The position numbers were made by a program, and so were the translations under genes. DNA of 64,000 bases from Metallyticus violacea (Eukaryota > Arthropoda > Insecta > Mantodea > Metallyticidae). The notes under the pieces are model-generated. The model ran no database searches. It worked only from the letters and a program-made list of their open reading frames with translations, and had not been told where the DNA came from. Shown in pieces: positions 48,238 through 60,537 of the stretch (position 1 is its first letter; each line of letters opens with the position of its first letter). The stretch is from positions 69,568,501 to 69,632,500 of the forward strand of contig CM060833.1 of assembly GCA_030762175.1 (NCBI GenBank), read 5' to 3'.

Positions 48238-51200
48238 GTTGGATTTCATGTCCTACGTTTTACAATGAAAGAAACGCGAAAGTTGGGTCATTTCATCCAA
48301 TATCTATGAATGTAGTTTCAGATACAGAACACGACTGTATCCTGCCAAATTTTGTTCCAGAAATTCACCATAATGTGCTCCGTACAATTTTTGTTTCCCG
48401 ATTGCATGTAAGCTACAGCAATTCTCTCAACGTTGTCTTTTGGAAAGGCAATTCTCAATAAAAAGAAGAGTTAGAAAGCAATTCACCACTCACGTCGTCC
48501 ATTTAGTCCCTCTTTTTTTAATGTTCCCATTCATGCATAATTTTATTTAGAACTATTGGAAACAAACTCCATACCAGAAAATTAACAAAAGAGACTTATG
48601 AAGCTGGTATTAGTGCAGCAAGATGGGGCAACCTCATATGAATGAAACATTTCTAGCCGACTAGTCGGCTGCCTTACTCCGATGTCCCTACTCTGTTATG
48701 AGTGAGTTTTCATCTTACCAGATCGGTTTGTTCCTTGTGGAGTATCTGCGCATGTAAAAACCCAATGGGCTAGATAAAGATGACTGTGATATCAACTAGG
48801 TTAATAAAATAAATTAAGTAGCTTATTCTATAAGTTTTATTAGGTTGCTCAAGTTTTATCCTATAAAAACCACATTTCTGCTATTTTGAACATACTTTAA
48901 TTATGAAATAGGTTGAGTCATAAAAATTGAATACCCAAAGGTTTAAGCTTTAAACATATATACAGAATCACAGATTATCCAATCTTATTAACTTTCACCA
49001 AATCTAAATCTACTTAATATCAATAATACCATGCAAAGAAATTAAAATACCTCTTAATTGTGTTAATAAAAAGAGGATTTTAGTTGAATTGTTGGGCATT
49101 AGAAAAGAGAGATGAGCTCTGAGCATGACCTGTAGAAGATCCTTATATTTTAACAGGACAAGACCTTACAATTTTATACTTCACATTATTAATTCTTATA
49201 TTCAAATAGAAGCAAATCTTCTTTTCAAAATCAAGACATTCAAAGGAAATCAATGTAAAAATAATAAATATTTGCGACTATACCCTCCGATCGAATAATA
49301 AAACAACAAAAATACCAGAACGAAATATCGCATTGCATGCAGAGATATGTGAATAAGATTCACACCGCTTAAATGATATCTTGATACAATTTAAAGACAC
49401 TACAGAATATATACTACATAAAATTAAAATACAGGAACAGATAGGGGAGTAATGAATATATACATACTGACAAAATGGAAGAGAGCAGACTATCAAATGT
49501 GTGTGATATGTCGCGTCACGTAGTTCACTCTTGTTCTTACCTTTTCTCTCTCTTCCCTTTACCTTCGCATGACGTCCATCTGTTCTTTTTTTTTTCATTG
49601 CAATTTTCATTGTTAATTGATCGGAATAGGTGTCATCTTCCCGAATTGAGTGCTCTTCCCCATTCGCTTCATTAATATTCAAGGGTTAGTTGGTTGTGAA
49701 CTGTTTTGGCGAGCCACCGTCCTGTGCTTAATGTTAGCATTAATACGCTACATGAGTTATCCCAACAATTTTCTTTTTATTTTTCTTTCTTTGGTAGAGG
49801 CCAACTCCTTAGTTAATCATGCCAGTGACTCAGACATTAGTTAACTTAGGTTATGGAATTCTTCATCTAATTAAGTATTTATGGAATACCCGTATTATAT
49901 TTTCTTAAACTCAGGAAACAGCAACTAAAAGAGATTAGTCATTCAGCTGTGGGAAACTTTACTACCTAGGCGATCCGAGAAATCAGGGTTTTGTGCGTTT
50001 GTTAAAAGAAAGGAACGACTTAGCAACATTATTAAACTATTGAACAATTACTAATCAACTTGAATGCAAATGACATATATTACGACAGGTGGAACAAACA
50101 TTAAAGTTCGTGTATTGCACATGAAACAATTGCACAAAGAATGAAATTGTTTGGTAATGTAGTTTTAAAGCATCTTAAAACATGTAAACTCTTTCTTTAT
50201 ACAAGGAGCATATACTGGGAAAATTTGCACAATAAACCGACAAAGAAAACTACGCAACTGGTCTGCAAATGTACTTTCTCCTTTTAGCAGGCAATATTTA
50301 CAATATTATTAAACAAATAACAAGAAAATTCAGCGCTCTTAAAAGCTAATTAGTAACAATTGTTTGTCTCAGCACAGCCTCATGGCTATTCTGCTATGTA
50401 TTATAATATTACCCTTAAACTTGGCCAAAATTTTATATTAATTACATTTCATTTAATACAAACAAATTACACAATGTAGCCACCCTGGATTTCCATGGTA
50501 GGCAGGAAATTCCACTTTCAATTTCTAAAGGTTGTCCCAAACAATTCCTTTCCCACATGGGAACTTTTTACCTACGACTTGTCACTGCGCGAGAAGGAAA
50601 AGACAACGTGCTCGCGCAGGTTCAAAGTAATAACCCCTCGAGGGTTTAGACAGGCACATGGTAATCAATGAAATTACATAATTGGTGATGTCACTACGCT
50701 CACATGACCATAGCTAGCAAATGAACGATGAAATGTCAATCCGCGGAAACTTCTCCATTGGCAATGGCATTGCTATAATTGCTTTGAATTCAATGTTCTG
50801 GGTACATTTGTTATTCAATTTTAATCTTTACTATGTTTTAATGCATTGATTTCAAAATTTAAGAAAAAAAAACTGCAATGCTCATTACCAATTGAGATTA
50901 TTATTGTCAATGCTTGAATTTATGATATAACTTATTGCAGAATTGCATTTCTTCAGTTGCTAATGCGTTAGAGCATTGTTAAATAATTTCAAATAAAGTG
51001 TCTTAGAACTATTGCTTTCTTCTTCCGTGAATATGCACAAGAATCTGCTTGACCAAATCCTGGGAAGTTTTGTCATATCATCACGTTTCCTTACATCAAA
51101 AGGCACTAGAACCGCACAACATTAACGGCAAAATCCCGATTAAAGAAGCACAAGGCAAATAATCTATAAGCCTCTGAGGACGAATATGGAGAGATGAAAA

Positions 51201-51402
51201 GAACCCTTAAATAAAGTCGAAGTTGGGATTTTGCACATGCCGTGAAGGGAAGAAAAAATAAAGAGAAAAATTAGTATATTTATAACTCTGCATTGTTTTT
51301 GTTGTATAGGCGAACGCTAATTACGATTTAATTCCTTATAAACAAAGAAAGCCATCATTAGCACCTATCAATAGAGTTAATTTTTCTGCTTATCTAAATT
51401 AC
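48238..51402. other. No supported gene
   Basis: Mostly AT-rich. A 134-codon minus frame (49278-49682) is Lys/Glu-rich then hydrophobic and unrecognised. A small GC-richer spot with CGCGAG/CTCGCG inverted pairs lies at 50585-50625. No repeat family is recognised. Confidence 0.5.
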
Positions 51403-51468
51403 TAAACCCTGTCATTTTTAATAGTGTTTAACGCCCGTTTTAACTACTGAGGCGGTAAACTCTGTCAT
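51403..51468 (-). mobile_element. Ultra-short SINE-B insertion (40 bp) with 13-bp TSD
   Basis: TAAACCCTGTCAT (51403-51415) and TAAACTCTGTCAT (51456-51468) flank only 40 bp. On the minus strand this insert reads ACCGCCTCAGTAG, then TTAAAACGGGCGTTAAACAC and an A-rich end, which is exactly the last part of SINE-B. About eight bases between CCGCC and CTCAG of the full family are missing. It looks like a true insertion that was truncated at its 5' end almost at once. Confidence 0.85.
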
Positions 51469-51812
51469 GAACTTCAACATTATCTGTCATTCCGCTAAAG
51501 AATCCGACGAGTCCTTACTCCTTCAGCATTACGAAAGTTGATCAATGATACGTTTGCCATTTAATCACTTTTGGCAGTTACTTCTGATAATGTAAAATAT
51601 ATAGGTAAGTTCAATCCATTCATATATCCATTTATATATAAACAATTACCGGATTTATATGTATTTCCTGATTAAACAGTGCTTTAACTTAATTGATTTT
51701 TTATTTACTTCCTGACTTTGCTCCTTGTGAGGGCATTTATAAGTGCGCAGAACAGAATTTCAGCTGTATGTACTAAATGTGCTGTGCTATGATATGTTAA
51801 GAATAAATTAAA
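51469..51812. other. No supported gene
   Basis: AT-rich spacer. Confidence 0.6.
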
Positions 51813-52123
51813 TAGTTGTTATTGATTGATTTATTTATGGACGTTCTTTAACATCTCAGGTCATCAGCGTCCCATTCAACTCAGGGCGTGAAATGGCCGA
51901 CAAATTTTGCTCAGAGGCCTCTTCATTCAGGCTTGAGGTTCTTTTTCGTGCCGTAAATGTACGACACGGGACCCACGGCTTTACTTCCCTTCCGAAGGAA
52001 GCCATACTTAGGATTTTGAGGCCCGAAAAAATCCATCGATCCTGGCCGGGTTCGAACCCGCTTTTTGGGTGTAGGAGGCAAGTATGATAACCACTATACC
52101 ACCAGGACCAACTTAGTTGTTAT
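51813..52123 (-). mobile_element. SINE-A copy 5, full length, with 10-bp TSD
   Basis: Minus-strand copy between perfect TAGTTGTTAT repeats (51813-51822 and 52114-52123). Box A and box B (GGGTTCGAACCC, 52048-52059) are intact, a six-base T run follows (52026-52031), and the CCTTCGGAAGG and GGGTCCCGTGTCGTACATTT blocks are present. The 3' end is the stem-loop with one mutated arm, and the tail is AAATAAATCAATC-like. It is among the best-preserved copies. Confidence 0.94.
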
Positions 52124-54360
52124 GAAATATGGAACTTAGCTACCATTTTTTATGTTAAGCTCCGTCAACGATATGTTAAAAAGTAATCGTCAGAAAGGCT
52201 GATAAAATGGACCTCCCGGCGTTTCTAGTTACATTTTGGAAGGCTATCTCCGGAAACGCATTATAGGCAGAGGCCGTCAATGCCTGTGAAGAATGTCTAC
52301 TATTATCGTTCATATGCTATTTCTAGTCCCAAGGCGGTCATTTTTCCCTTAGTACCACAATTCCACTGTAAAATAGCTGGCCGTATAAATGTTGGAGGGC
52401 GGCCAATTTGGGGAATGCGTCCCAATTAACGGAAATCGCTACTAGCCAAGTTCTTGTTCCATGGGAGGAATTCCAAAGCCACAGAACAACCAATGGTAGA
52501 AATGTGTTTGGTTACACGCTTAGCGGTGAATTAAGCCCTTTGCCAAAGAGCTTAGGCTGCAATCCTCACACTGCGGAGTGCTAGAATGTCTATAGTCGAT
52601 TTCTGTTATCGACATTTCTATGATCTATATGGTAGAAGCATTTGAATCTATAGTTTTTGCAGTTATGTAATCGATTATACGGGGCACGAATAAAAATAAG
52701 CTGTAAAACATTTACTGCTAAGTTAAATGTATCTTTATATAAATACATACAACATTGAATGATGAAAGGTTTTTTAGAGCAGAAAGTCAGTCATGTATTT
52801 AGGCTATTATATACCTAAAAACTTCTCCGGTATGTTTCTTTCGAAAGTTTTAAAAACCTTGGCCACTAAGTCATTGATGTCTATAGGTTTCTGAAAAAAG
52901 AAAATTTTATTAATAAACGGCAGCTCAAATGAGTTAGTAAGGTGTTGTTAGCATTGGATAATTTGGGGAATATTTAACATTTTTCATAATCACACAAATT
53001 ATTGGTTAGAAACTCAAAATGTGTCATTAATGAAAGAGTGAATAGTGTTACTGAAACGCAAAGCTCACGTCGATATCTTGCAGATGTTATGACGTTAGAG
53101 AAAACTGCTCTACATTCGCTGAAGATCTGAAGTTCTTTAGAGGCAAAGGGCTGTACTCCTTATAACAACCCATTTCACAAAAATGTTAACATTTGAACTC
53201 TTTTTTTTTTCAAGTTCTTACAAAAGAAGGGTTTCAGCTTGAAGAGAAAAAGTTGATTAAAATTTTGTACATAGACTTACCTCACAATGGTGAAGCATTC
53301 GTCTGTTTAACACTTCGTTTGGCAGATAGGCCAATACATTGAAGTGCAGCAACAGACACAAGCAAACGCAAACTCTGAACAATATTTTGAATCAGATTTC
53401 ATAGATGAAAAACCAAACACTATGTGAATTATATTTTTGAAGTGGGAGACTTGCACACGATTCATGTAACTGGTTCATTATAAACCTCCTATTTATTTTC
53501 GGGATCATCAATCAAATTTCTTCTGTAATCTGTTATCCTTCTCTCATATTAGATATCCAATGGCTGGTTGTGTTACATTTTATAAAGAATCCTTATACAC
53601 ATTTTTGCAGAAGTGTATTGTCCTATATCAGTCAAACAAAGTGTTACATTGATGGTCTTCAGGTCAGGTAAGGCACTGTACACATTTTTAACTGAAAATT
53701 CCTGTTCAAGCCGAAACTCTTCATTTGTTAGAAGATGTTTGATATAGTATGCATATACACTCTTCCAGTAAGGCGAAACATAGTTTCTTCTGTTAAGCCG
53801 TAATAAAATAACTATTACACTTAAATACTTATTCTTGAAACTGCCCTATTTTAAATTATTTTTGTAATTGAATTGTAACAACACGTTTCAGACCTTTTGG
53901 GCTGGTGTTCAACATTATTGGGTTACAATTTTATTTCTTAAGACATACTTCTGGTAATTTTGATATAAAATACGAGTTTATCGTGCATTAAATTTGTTTA
54001 AATGTTGACAAATATTATTTCAAACTCACCACAGGCTTTTTGCGTTTACAAGCAATGATGACTGAGGTGCTCAGTACACAAGTACTGTAACTCAATCTAG
54101 GACAGTTTATAGATAACGTCAAGATTTTGAAAATTGATGTAAAAATAAGAAATATATCAATACACTTTATTGCAGCTTATAGTAATATGAATTAAATTTA
54201 TTAAATGTGCTAGAAAATATCTTTTATATAGACAATGAAATAAAATGTGGAATTATAGAACAAAATGAAGTTGCTTAGTTTGTGCACCGAATAACATAAT
54301 TCAGCCAGCCCCTCCATAATACTTAATTTACTCAATACATTAACAAAATACAAGTTAATC
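52124..54360. other. No supported gene; GC-richer unrecognised block at 52.18-52.60 kb
   Basis: The first 450 bases are noticeably GC-richer, with several short CCGG and GGCGGCC blocks, and may be an old element. The rest is AT-rich. No coding frame is recognised. Confidence 0.4.
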
Positions 54361-54556
54361 AATTTTCTCGCAGATTTTCTTCAGTCCTCATAAATGGCAA
54401 GTGCCGGGGAGGTACCCTAAACTTAGGCCTGGAACGTTCCCTTCCTTAAAAATTCCTTTCCAAATTATAATTTCATCTCATGTCTCATCAGTGGCTACCG
54501 CTTGCGGTGCCTCAGTAGTAAAAACGGGCGTTAAACACAATTAAAAATTTTCTCGC
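54361..54556 (+). mobile_element. SINE-B copy 8, 5'-truncated, with 11-bp TSD
   Basis: AATTTTCTCGC at 54361-54371 and 54546-54556 flanks a plus-strand SINE-B body of about 174 bp. The body begins at TTTTCTTCAGTCCTC and runs through GGTACCCTAAACTTAGGCC to GGGCGTTAAACAC plus A-rich tail. The entire tRNA-like head is absent although the TSD is intact, so truncation happened during insertion. Confidence 0.93.
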
Positions 54557-54599
54557 CATAAACCTGGTCTATTGAACCCATTGAATAATGAGTAGAAGA

Positions 54600-55305
54600 A
54601 AATGTTGGTAAGTTTTAAAACATGAATGATACAAATGAGGAATACGAGCAAGGAAGAAGCTCTATCATGTCCTTTATCTTGGCTGCTGTCACAAAACGTC
54701 TGCTCATGTACAGAGCCTCCTGGTTCACTGATGGAGGTTTGAAGTTTATAGAAATCAATTTCATGGTATTCATCATTTGGCTGACACTTTCTTGTTTTGT
54801 TGGCTGAAACTGCATCCATCTCATTTTCACCCACCGCAACTGCTCCCATCAACAGCCCTTTTCTAACCACTACATGGTTTAGTAGCTCCTTTGTGAACAA
54901 CACTTCTTCTCTCTTCATTACACCAACAACAAAAGGATTCTTCTTTTTACATATTCTTACAATATCTACCCAAGTACTAGGAAAGAAAATATATTGTTTA
55001 TTGCTAATTCAATTAAGCCCAATTCTGCATAATTAGGTAGGAAGGCGCGACCCGGTGTCATGAACTTGTGATTTAACTCTTTAATTTTCATGTCAGGGTC
55101 ATCCAGTATTGTTAATATGGAAACACAAACGTTGCAATTTCTTTTCTGTAGAGTACACGAATCAGGAAATACAGGAATTATTTTATATTTTTGTGCATTT
55201 AATTTTAAATGGTTCACAATAGACGATGCAACATACTGGAAACCTCGGCCTCCCTCGTTCCGCCTCACACTGACATATGTATATCATCATCATTTGTGTC
55301 ATTGA
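54600..55305 (-). pseudogene. Decayed DUF7869-like gene (insect multi-copy RNase H-fold type)
   Basis: Minus-strand reading from about 55280: GGRGFQYVASSIVNHLK, then KIIPVFPDSCTLQKRN (family motif FSDSCGGQNRN), IKELNHKFMTPGRAFLPNYA (usually INHKFLVxGHSFLPND) and LGLIELA. After a frame change come PFVVGVMKREEVLFTKELL and, after another, KMRWMQFQPTKQ (WLQIRWI type), SINFKPP, LYMSRRFVTAAKIKDMIELL (IxxxKKxDxxDLL), ending before 54615. This order matches the conserved C-terminal half of insect proteins labelled DUF7869, which occur in many copies and are thought to be transposon-linked. The GQN residues are lost and at least two frameshifts are present. The N-terminal zinc-binding region was not found, and an (AAT)n array lies upstream. 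Confidence 0.6.
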
Positions 55306-55427
55306 AATTATGAGTTGCTTAGTTGTTGCTCTGAACTATAGAGAAAACATTCACAGCACAAAGTGCTGTTATCTGTGTGAACATTTGTAATGAACGAGTT
55401 ACGTAAACTACAATCTTCCATACTTCG

Positions 55428-55429
<2 letters not shown>

Positions 55430-55490
<61 letters not shown>
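55430..55490. repeat. (AAT)n microsatellite
   Basis: About 60 bp of pure AAT/ATA repeats. The poly-Leu minus frame over it is an artefact. Confidence 0.96.
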
Positions 55491-55491
<1 letters not shown>

Positions 55492-58116
55492 TTCATTTTA
55501 AGAAAAATTGAAGTTACGCTTTTTGTGCTTTGAACCCCTTCATATCACTGATTCCACAAAACTGATGGCATAACTTTTACGCTATTAGAGACATTGTTTA
55601 CAACAAAATTAAACATGTGTTTTTCTGAACTTTTGGAAAAATAATTTTAAAAAAGTTTAAAATAAACTCTATTAAGGATCTGAAATTGTTAGAAATATTT
55701 GTTAAAGAAACTGGCGTTTTAAATGCAATACATTAAATATGACACTTTTTTATGAGAGGGGAGGGTCTAAATTTTTTTTCTTAGCTACAAATAAAAAAAA
55801 ATATACGACAGTATATTAAAAAGTATGACTAATAGTGGTTTAGCTAACACATAAATTGAATTTAAAGTTTTGTTAGGAATTATATTCTCCCAGCTTTTGG
55901 CACATTATGAATAAACATTTGAAACATTGTTGCAAATACTCTTTATTGAAGGGAAGATAATTTCTTTTCTGTATTTTTCTTTTTTATACATGTTTTAGAA
56001 AGAAATCAGTGATATTTTAAACAATTTAAAATAATCTAGGCTTTCCTATGTTCAAAAATTCATTTTTCACTTATAATTTCTAAGCCTCTTATCTTATTAA
56101 CAAGAGTTAGCATGGAAAGGCTTCGGTGCTGAAATTTGGTGCACAAATGAACAGTGATTAAAATGACTCATGGTCAGTAATATTTTTATACAATTATTAA
56201 TGTAAACAAATGCAGATACTTTGTGATCGAGTGCACAACGTGCTTCCGGCAGGAGCAACGTACTGAAAGTTAATTTTAAACGTGTTATTTGACACTTGTA
56301 GACCTTCTAGCAGGGTCATTTAAGTTGCTATCGGACAGATTTTTTTTAAAAAGCAACACAAAAAAGAGCAGTTTGATAGGACCATTCGTTCAAAAATGAC
56401 TACTATGTTAAAACATAAAAGGTAACAAATTATGGGGTTGAAACATATTTTATTGTTTAAGGGACTTTTAAAATAACGCGAAGTTTAATGTGTCCATAAG
56501 TACTAAAACATAAAGACTGTATTAATGTCTGGAGAATCATCCACCAGCAAAACCATTAATGTGAGTATACCTTTTAAAAAGTTACTAGTGAATGTTTACT
56601 ATTTGAAATATGCTTTAAGAGCATTTCGCACACCATATAAACTTTTTAGTAGTTTTATAGTTTTTTGAAATTTAGAATTTAGTCGACAATGAATTTTGCT
56701 GTTCATTTGAATTATTTCCCAATTTCACATTGCTAATTTTCAATATAACAAAATTATTGCGAATTTATTATTAAAACTTTTAGTTGTATTAATGTATATT
56801 ATATTCCTTTCCACACACATTAACCTGCTTACAGATAGACACTGTAATAGTGTTTAGGTTATTATTGCATCATCTCAATAGTAAGATATTTAAATCTGAA
56901 GTATATTAAAGCGGTCTTGGCACATTTTATTATTGAGTCCAGAAAAAATAAAAAATAAAACATGCAAGTTGGCACATGAAAAACTTGTGCGACTTGCTCT
57001 CTGGATGTCGCGAAGTCAAACTCTAAAGTATCGATTATCGATTATCAAGAATCCAAACAAACTCACAGTTAAAAAGTAATTAAACCAGGGGGCTAAGTAA
57101 TTTCTCTATCTCAGTCGTCTTTTAATTTGAATTGTATTTGAAATTCCACTAACAAGTTTAGATTTTGTGTATTGATTGTTTAGTTAAATTTAATTAAAAT
57201 TATCTGAATTTATCTCATAGCTTATAAATAGTTTAATTTTTAATTATTGACGTTTTCAGTTTTAAATATGATACACTTAAACTGAAAAATAATGTATAAA
57301 ACAAGCAAAAAGTTGGCTTATTTTTTCAAGTCACAGGTAAGTTTTGTATTAGGAAATCGGAAAAATAAGACGCCAGAAAGTTGATATTTTATGGCTAGAA
57401 AGAGTGGCGAATATTTTAGCACAACTAGAAGAAGAATGTACTCTCCTACGGACGGTTATGTTTTCAAGATGCATGAACCCATTATAAGGAAACTTTCTTT
57501 CATAAATTGAATAGCTTCTGACTGCAGCATATTTCATGGAACGTTCGCCTATCGAGAATGAATTGAAGACAAGTCTGATATATTTAAAAATCAATACAGG
57601 ATAAATTAATTAATTGTTATATAGTTACTTCATTGTTTCAAAATGTCGCATATAATTATTTTGTATTATTGACATACCGGCAGCACTGTGTAATTATTGG
57701 GTAATTATTTTATTTGTAATTCTGGTTAATTTAATAGCTTTTATCATAATAATTAATAATGCATTTACAGTAAATAAATGACATATATGTATATATATAC
57801 AAAATAGTCATATTGAATCTGTTTTTCATATTTGAACAATCTGTTAAGCTCAAGTTTTTTATAAGGTGATCATAAGTCCAAATTTGTTATGCGTATACTT
57901 AACTGCATAGTTTTCTATTAATATATTCTTTGTTATTCAAAATAGACCTAAGAAAACTTTTTTCTAGTAAAGAGAGAGAATTAATTGTATTGTTTATGTT
58001 TGGAGGGTTAGATCTTAAAGAATTGGTGAACGTTTCCGTAGTAAGAAATACTAAGTAGTTACCTCTCGTATTCACAATATTTTATCCTGTTATGTAGTGT
58101 ATATGGTATTCAGAAG
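55491..58116. other. No supported gene
   Basis: AT-rich. An 81-codon minus frame (57349-57594) is unrecognised. No repeat family is recognised. Confidence 0.5.
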
Positions 58117-58560
58117 TACAGGGTGTCCGGAAAATACCTAATGAAAAAGAAGAAGTCATATCTCGGAACGTATACAGCTTTGTCTCGTGGTTTGCATAAT
58201 CAGAAAGAGAAACTCAAAAATGTTTTGCTGACTGCACTGGCAAGAGCTGCGCATTCGCTCTGTGTTGTGTATTCTTTGCAATTTAATCTTTTCATCGCAG
58301 TCGGAAATGTGAACCGTACATAATTTTATAGGTGACTAAATGCAATCAGTCAAGCAGGTGCAACGTCGTTTTCAACAGAACAAATCCCATACTGAGTACT
58401 CTCGAACGTAAGGCAAGAGATTGAGTTTTACCTAAATGTAATCCCCCACAAACGGCTTTCATGTAGAGATGTACAAGTGTGTGGAGTTACTCTTTCTGGG
58501 CGTTCAAACTACGAGACAATAAATGCATTCGTTTGTACATATTTCTTCTTTTTCAGTAAA
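58117..58560 (+). mobile_element. Possible transposon relic with CAGGGTGTCCGGAAA-type end
   Basis: TACAGGGTGTCCGGAAAATAC at about 58119 is a typical terminus of insect IS630/Tc1/mariner-type elements, followed by ATATCTCGGAACG, a common start of their untranslated leader. Farther on, SVKQVQRRFQQ (about 58345) resembles the first helix-turn-helix, but nothing more of a transposase can be followed. No right end was found. Confidence 0.4.
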
Positions 58561-58577
58561 TTTTTCCCTACGCACTG

Positions 58578-60537
58578 TAGGGTAAGGATGGGTCAAAGGG
58601 ACATGGGGGCAAACGGACATCTCATAAGCTATTTACACAAGTAAATACATTTTATGTTGGCAATTGCACTTTCTACATTGTGGCATGTTAAGTAGATTGC
58701 AGTGCAATGCGGCAGGAATGAACAATAAATATATTCAAGTTAAAGCGTCCATTCATTTGAGTGTAACCGTCGAGACATTTGCTCCTTTCTATTACCCAGA
58801 ATGCAAAAACTATTTTAGGAAATAATGTTAGCACCCAGTTCGACTTGTTTCTTTGAAGCCATGCTTTGGGAATAACTAACTACATGACATGCTCGCCTGG
58901 CCATCATCGCGATGAACTTCTGCTGTCATATATGGTGATTTTTTGTAAATAAAAATCTAGATGTTATACATGGGGGTGAACAGACATGGATGTGGGGGAA
59001 AATACATTTGTGAATGGTATTATTTTAATACAAATTCCTAAAACTTATATGGACCAATAAATATAAATTTTGATTTAAATGTATTGAATTAATTTTTACA
59101 ATATTTCTGAAGGGATATTCAGTATATAGACCCTTGTAATTCAACTCAACTAAGTGGGTTTTTGTGGTGAAAAATCAGAAAAATTAGTGGTCACTATTCG
59201 CGGAAGAAAAAAAATTAGGCAGTTAGCTATCAAAGCGGTGAAAGTAGATGAAATGTCACTGAGTATAGCTGCTATCCCAAGAAATACCTTGAGACGGCGA
59301 GTTAGTTCTGTTGTCAATATATCTAAATTTCAAATGAACTTGGGGGGCAATAAGTGAAGTGTGTTTTAAAACTCGATGAAATTGGGTATAGACTGACTCA
59401 TAATCATTCTTAGTCTCATATTCCGTTATACTTTTGTGAATGGCATAAAATATCATTTAGCAACGAGGCTCAATCGGCTGGTAACGACTTGATAAGAGGA
59501 TTTCTTAGCCGATATAAAATGCTGAGCACGGGAGTAGCAGATGGGCTTGCATTGCTCGCGCAAAAGAAATGACGAGGGAAAACATTGCCATTTTTATGAG
59601 AATGCTACAGAGGTACTTGATTAATCAACCAATAAACATTTTTAATGGGGCGGGTCAGGTTTGCAACTTATTTATAAACCCAAGAGAGCCATATCTAAGC
59701 TAGAAAAGAAGAACGTTTGAGACCTTTAGTAATTATAAAAAAAGTAAGACTGTATCATGGTATGTGTTTCTGCTACAGACTTATACACCTCAATGGGAGC
59801 AGTTTGCTAAGCTCCTGGAGCATTTTATTAATGTAAAGTCATCAGCCGATCAGTCTTGAGGAACATGGATTGCGTCGGTCCTGGTGGTGTAGTAGTAACC
59901 ATACTTGCCTCATAAACCCAAGACCGCGGGTTCAATCCGGGCCAAGGCCGATGAATTTTTTTATGACTTAAAAATCCAAAGTATAGCTTCCTTTGGAAGA
60001 GAATTAAAGCCGTGGGTCCCATGTCCTACATTTACGGCACGATAAGAACCTCAAGCCTGAATGAAGAGGTCTCTGAGCAAATTTTGTCGACCGTTTCACG
60101 CCCTGAATTGAATGGGACGCTGATAACCTGAGATGTTAAAGAGAGTCCGTAAATAAATCAAAATCAAACATGGATTGCATTTCTCCGACAATGATGGTTA
60201 AAACTGAGTACATCTCCTCAAATGCTTGTTGTGGTACCTCGTGCATCGTGTGTAAATAATTCTTATTTAAATGTGATTATTATACCATTGAAGGCATTGT
60301 ATAAACGCTGTAGTGTCGCTTTGCCCCAACCACTGGTGGCAAAAGGACATTTGAACCTTACATTTTTCTTCTAGATATTATACTTCATGTAGCAATATTT
60401 CGTTAATTGTGGTTTTGCAGTATTATAGTAAAATACTCAAGCAAAAAGCAAATATATTTAAAATAAAAATTATTTGATTTATTTAATCGTAATTTTGAAA
60501 TGAAGCGTTAGAGTCTGTTTGCCCAATTCTTACTCTA
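58578..60537 (+). mobile_element. Decayed pogo/Tigger-type element, interrupted by a SINE
   Basis: TA dinucleotides (58578-58579 and 60536-60537) bound terminal inverted repeats of about 24 bp: GGGTAAGGATGGGTCAAAGG on the left and, reversed, GAGTAAGAATTGGGCAAACA on the right, 17 of 24 positions identical. The plus strand encodes a psq-type helix-turn-helix (IRQLAIKAVKVDEMSLSIAA, IPRNTLRRRV; about 59210-59310), then a region giving RGFLSRYKMLSTG and LARAKEMTRENIAIFMRML. Next is NIFNGAGSGLQLIYKP, where NxDESGLQLxYKP is normal; the first catalytic Asp is lost. The second motif, around LEEHGLHFSDND (DNHGSH type), is split by a SINE-A at 59874. Without the SINE the element is about 1.65 kb. Numerous stops show it is inactive. 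Confidence 0.8.
59862..60178 (+). mobile_element. SINE-A copy 6, full length, inside the pogo relic, with perfect 12-bp TSD
   Basis: AACATGGATTGC at 59862-59873 and 60167-60178 brackets a 293-bp plus-strand SINE-A. Head GTCGGTCCTGGTGGTGTAG, box A TGGTGTAGTAGTAACCA, box B GCGGGTTCAATCC, a seven-base T run (59956-59962), TTCCTTTGGAAGAGAATTAAAGCC, the GGGTCCCATGTCC block and a 3' end with GGGACGCTGATAACCTGAG then GTCCGTAAATAAATCAAAAT. This copy best defines the family boundaries. The target lies in the second catalytic region of the pogo transposase. Confidence 0.96.

Noticed and set aside
49278..49682. 134-codon minus-strand open frame
   Set aside because: A Lys/Glu-rich then hydrophobic reading with no known domain; probably chance.
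50635..50650. CCCTCGAGGG palindrome as a regulatory operator
   Set aside because: A single 10-bp palindrome with no neighbouring gene; expected by chance.
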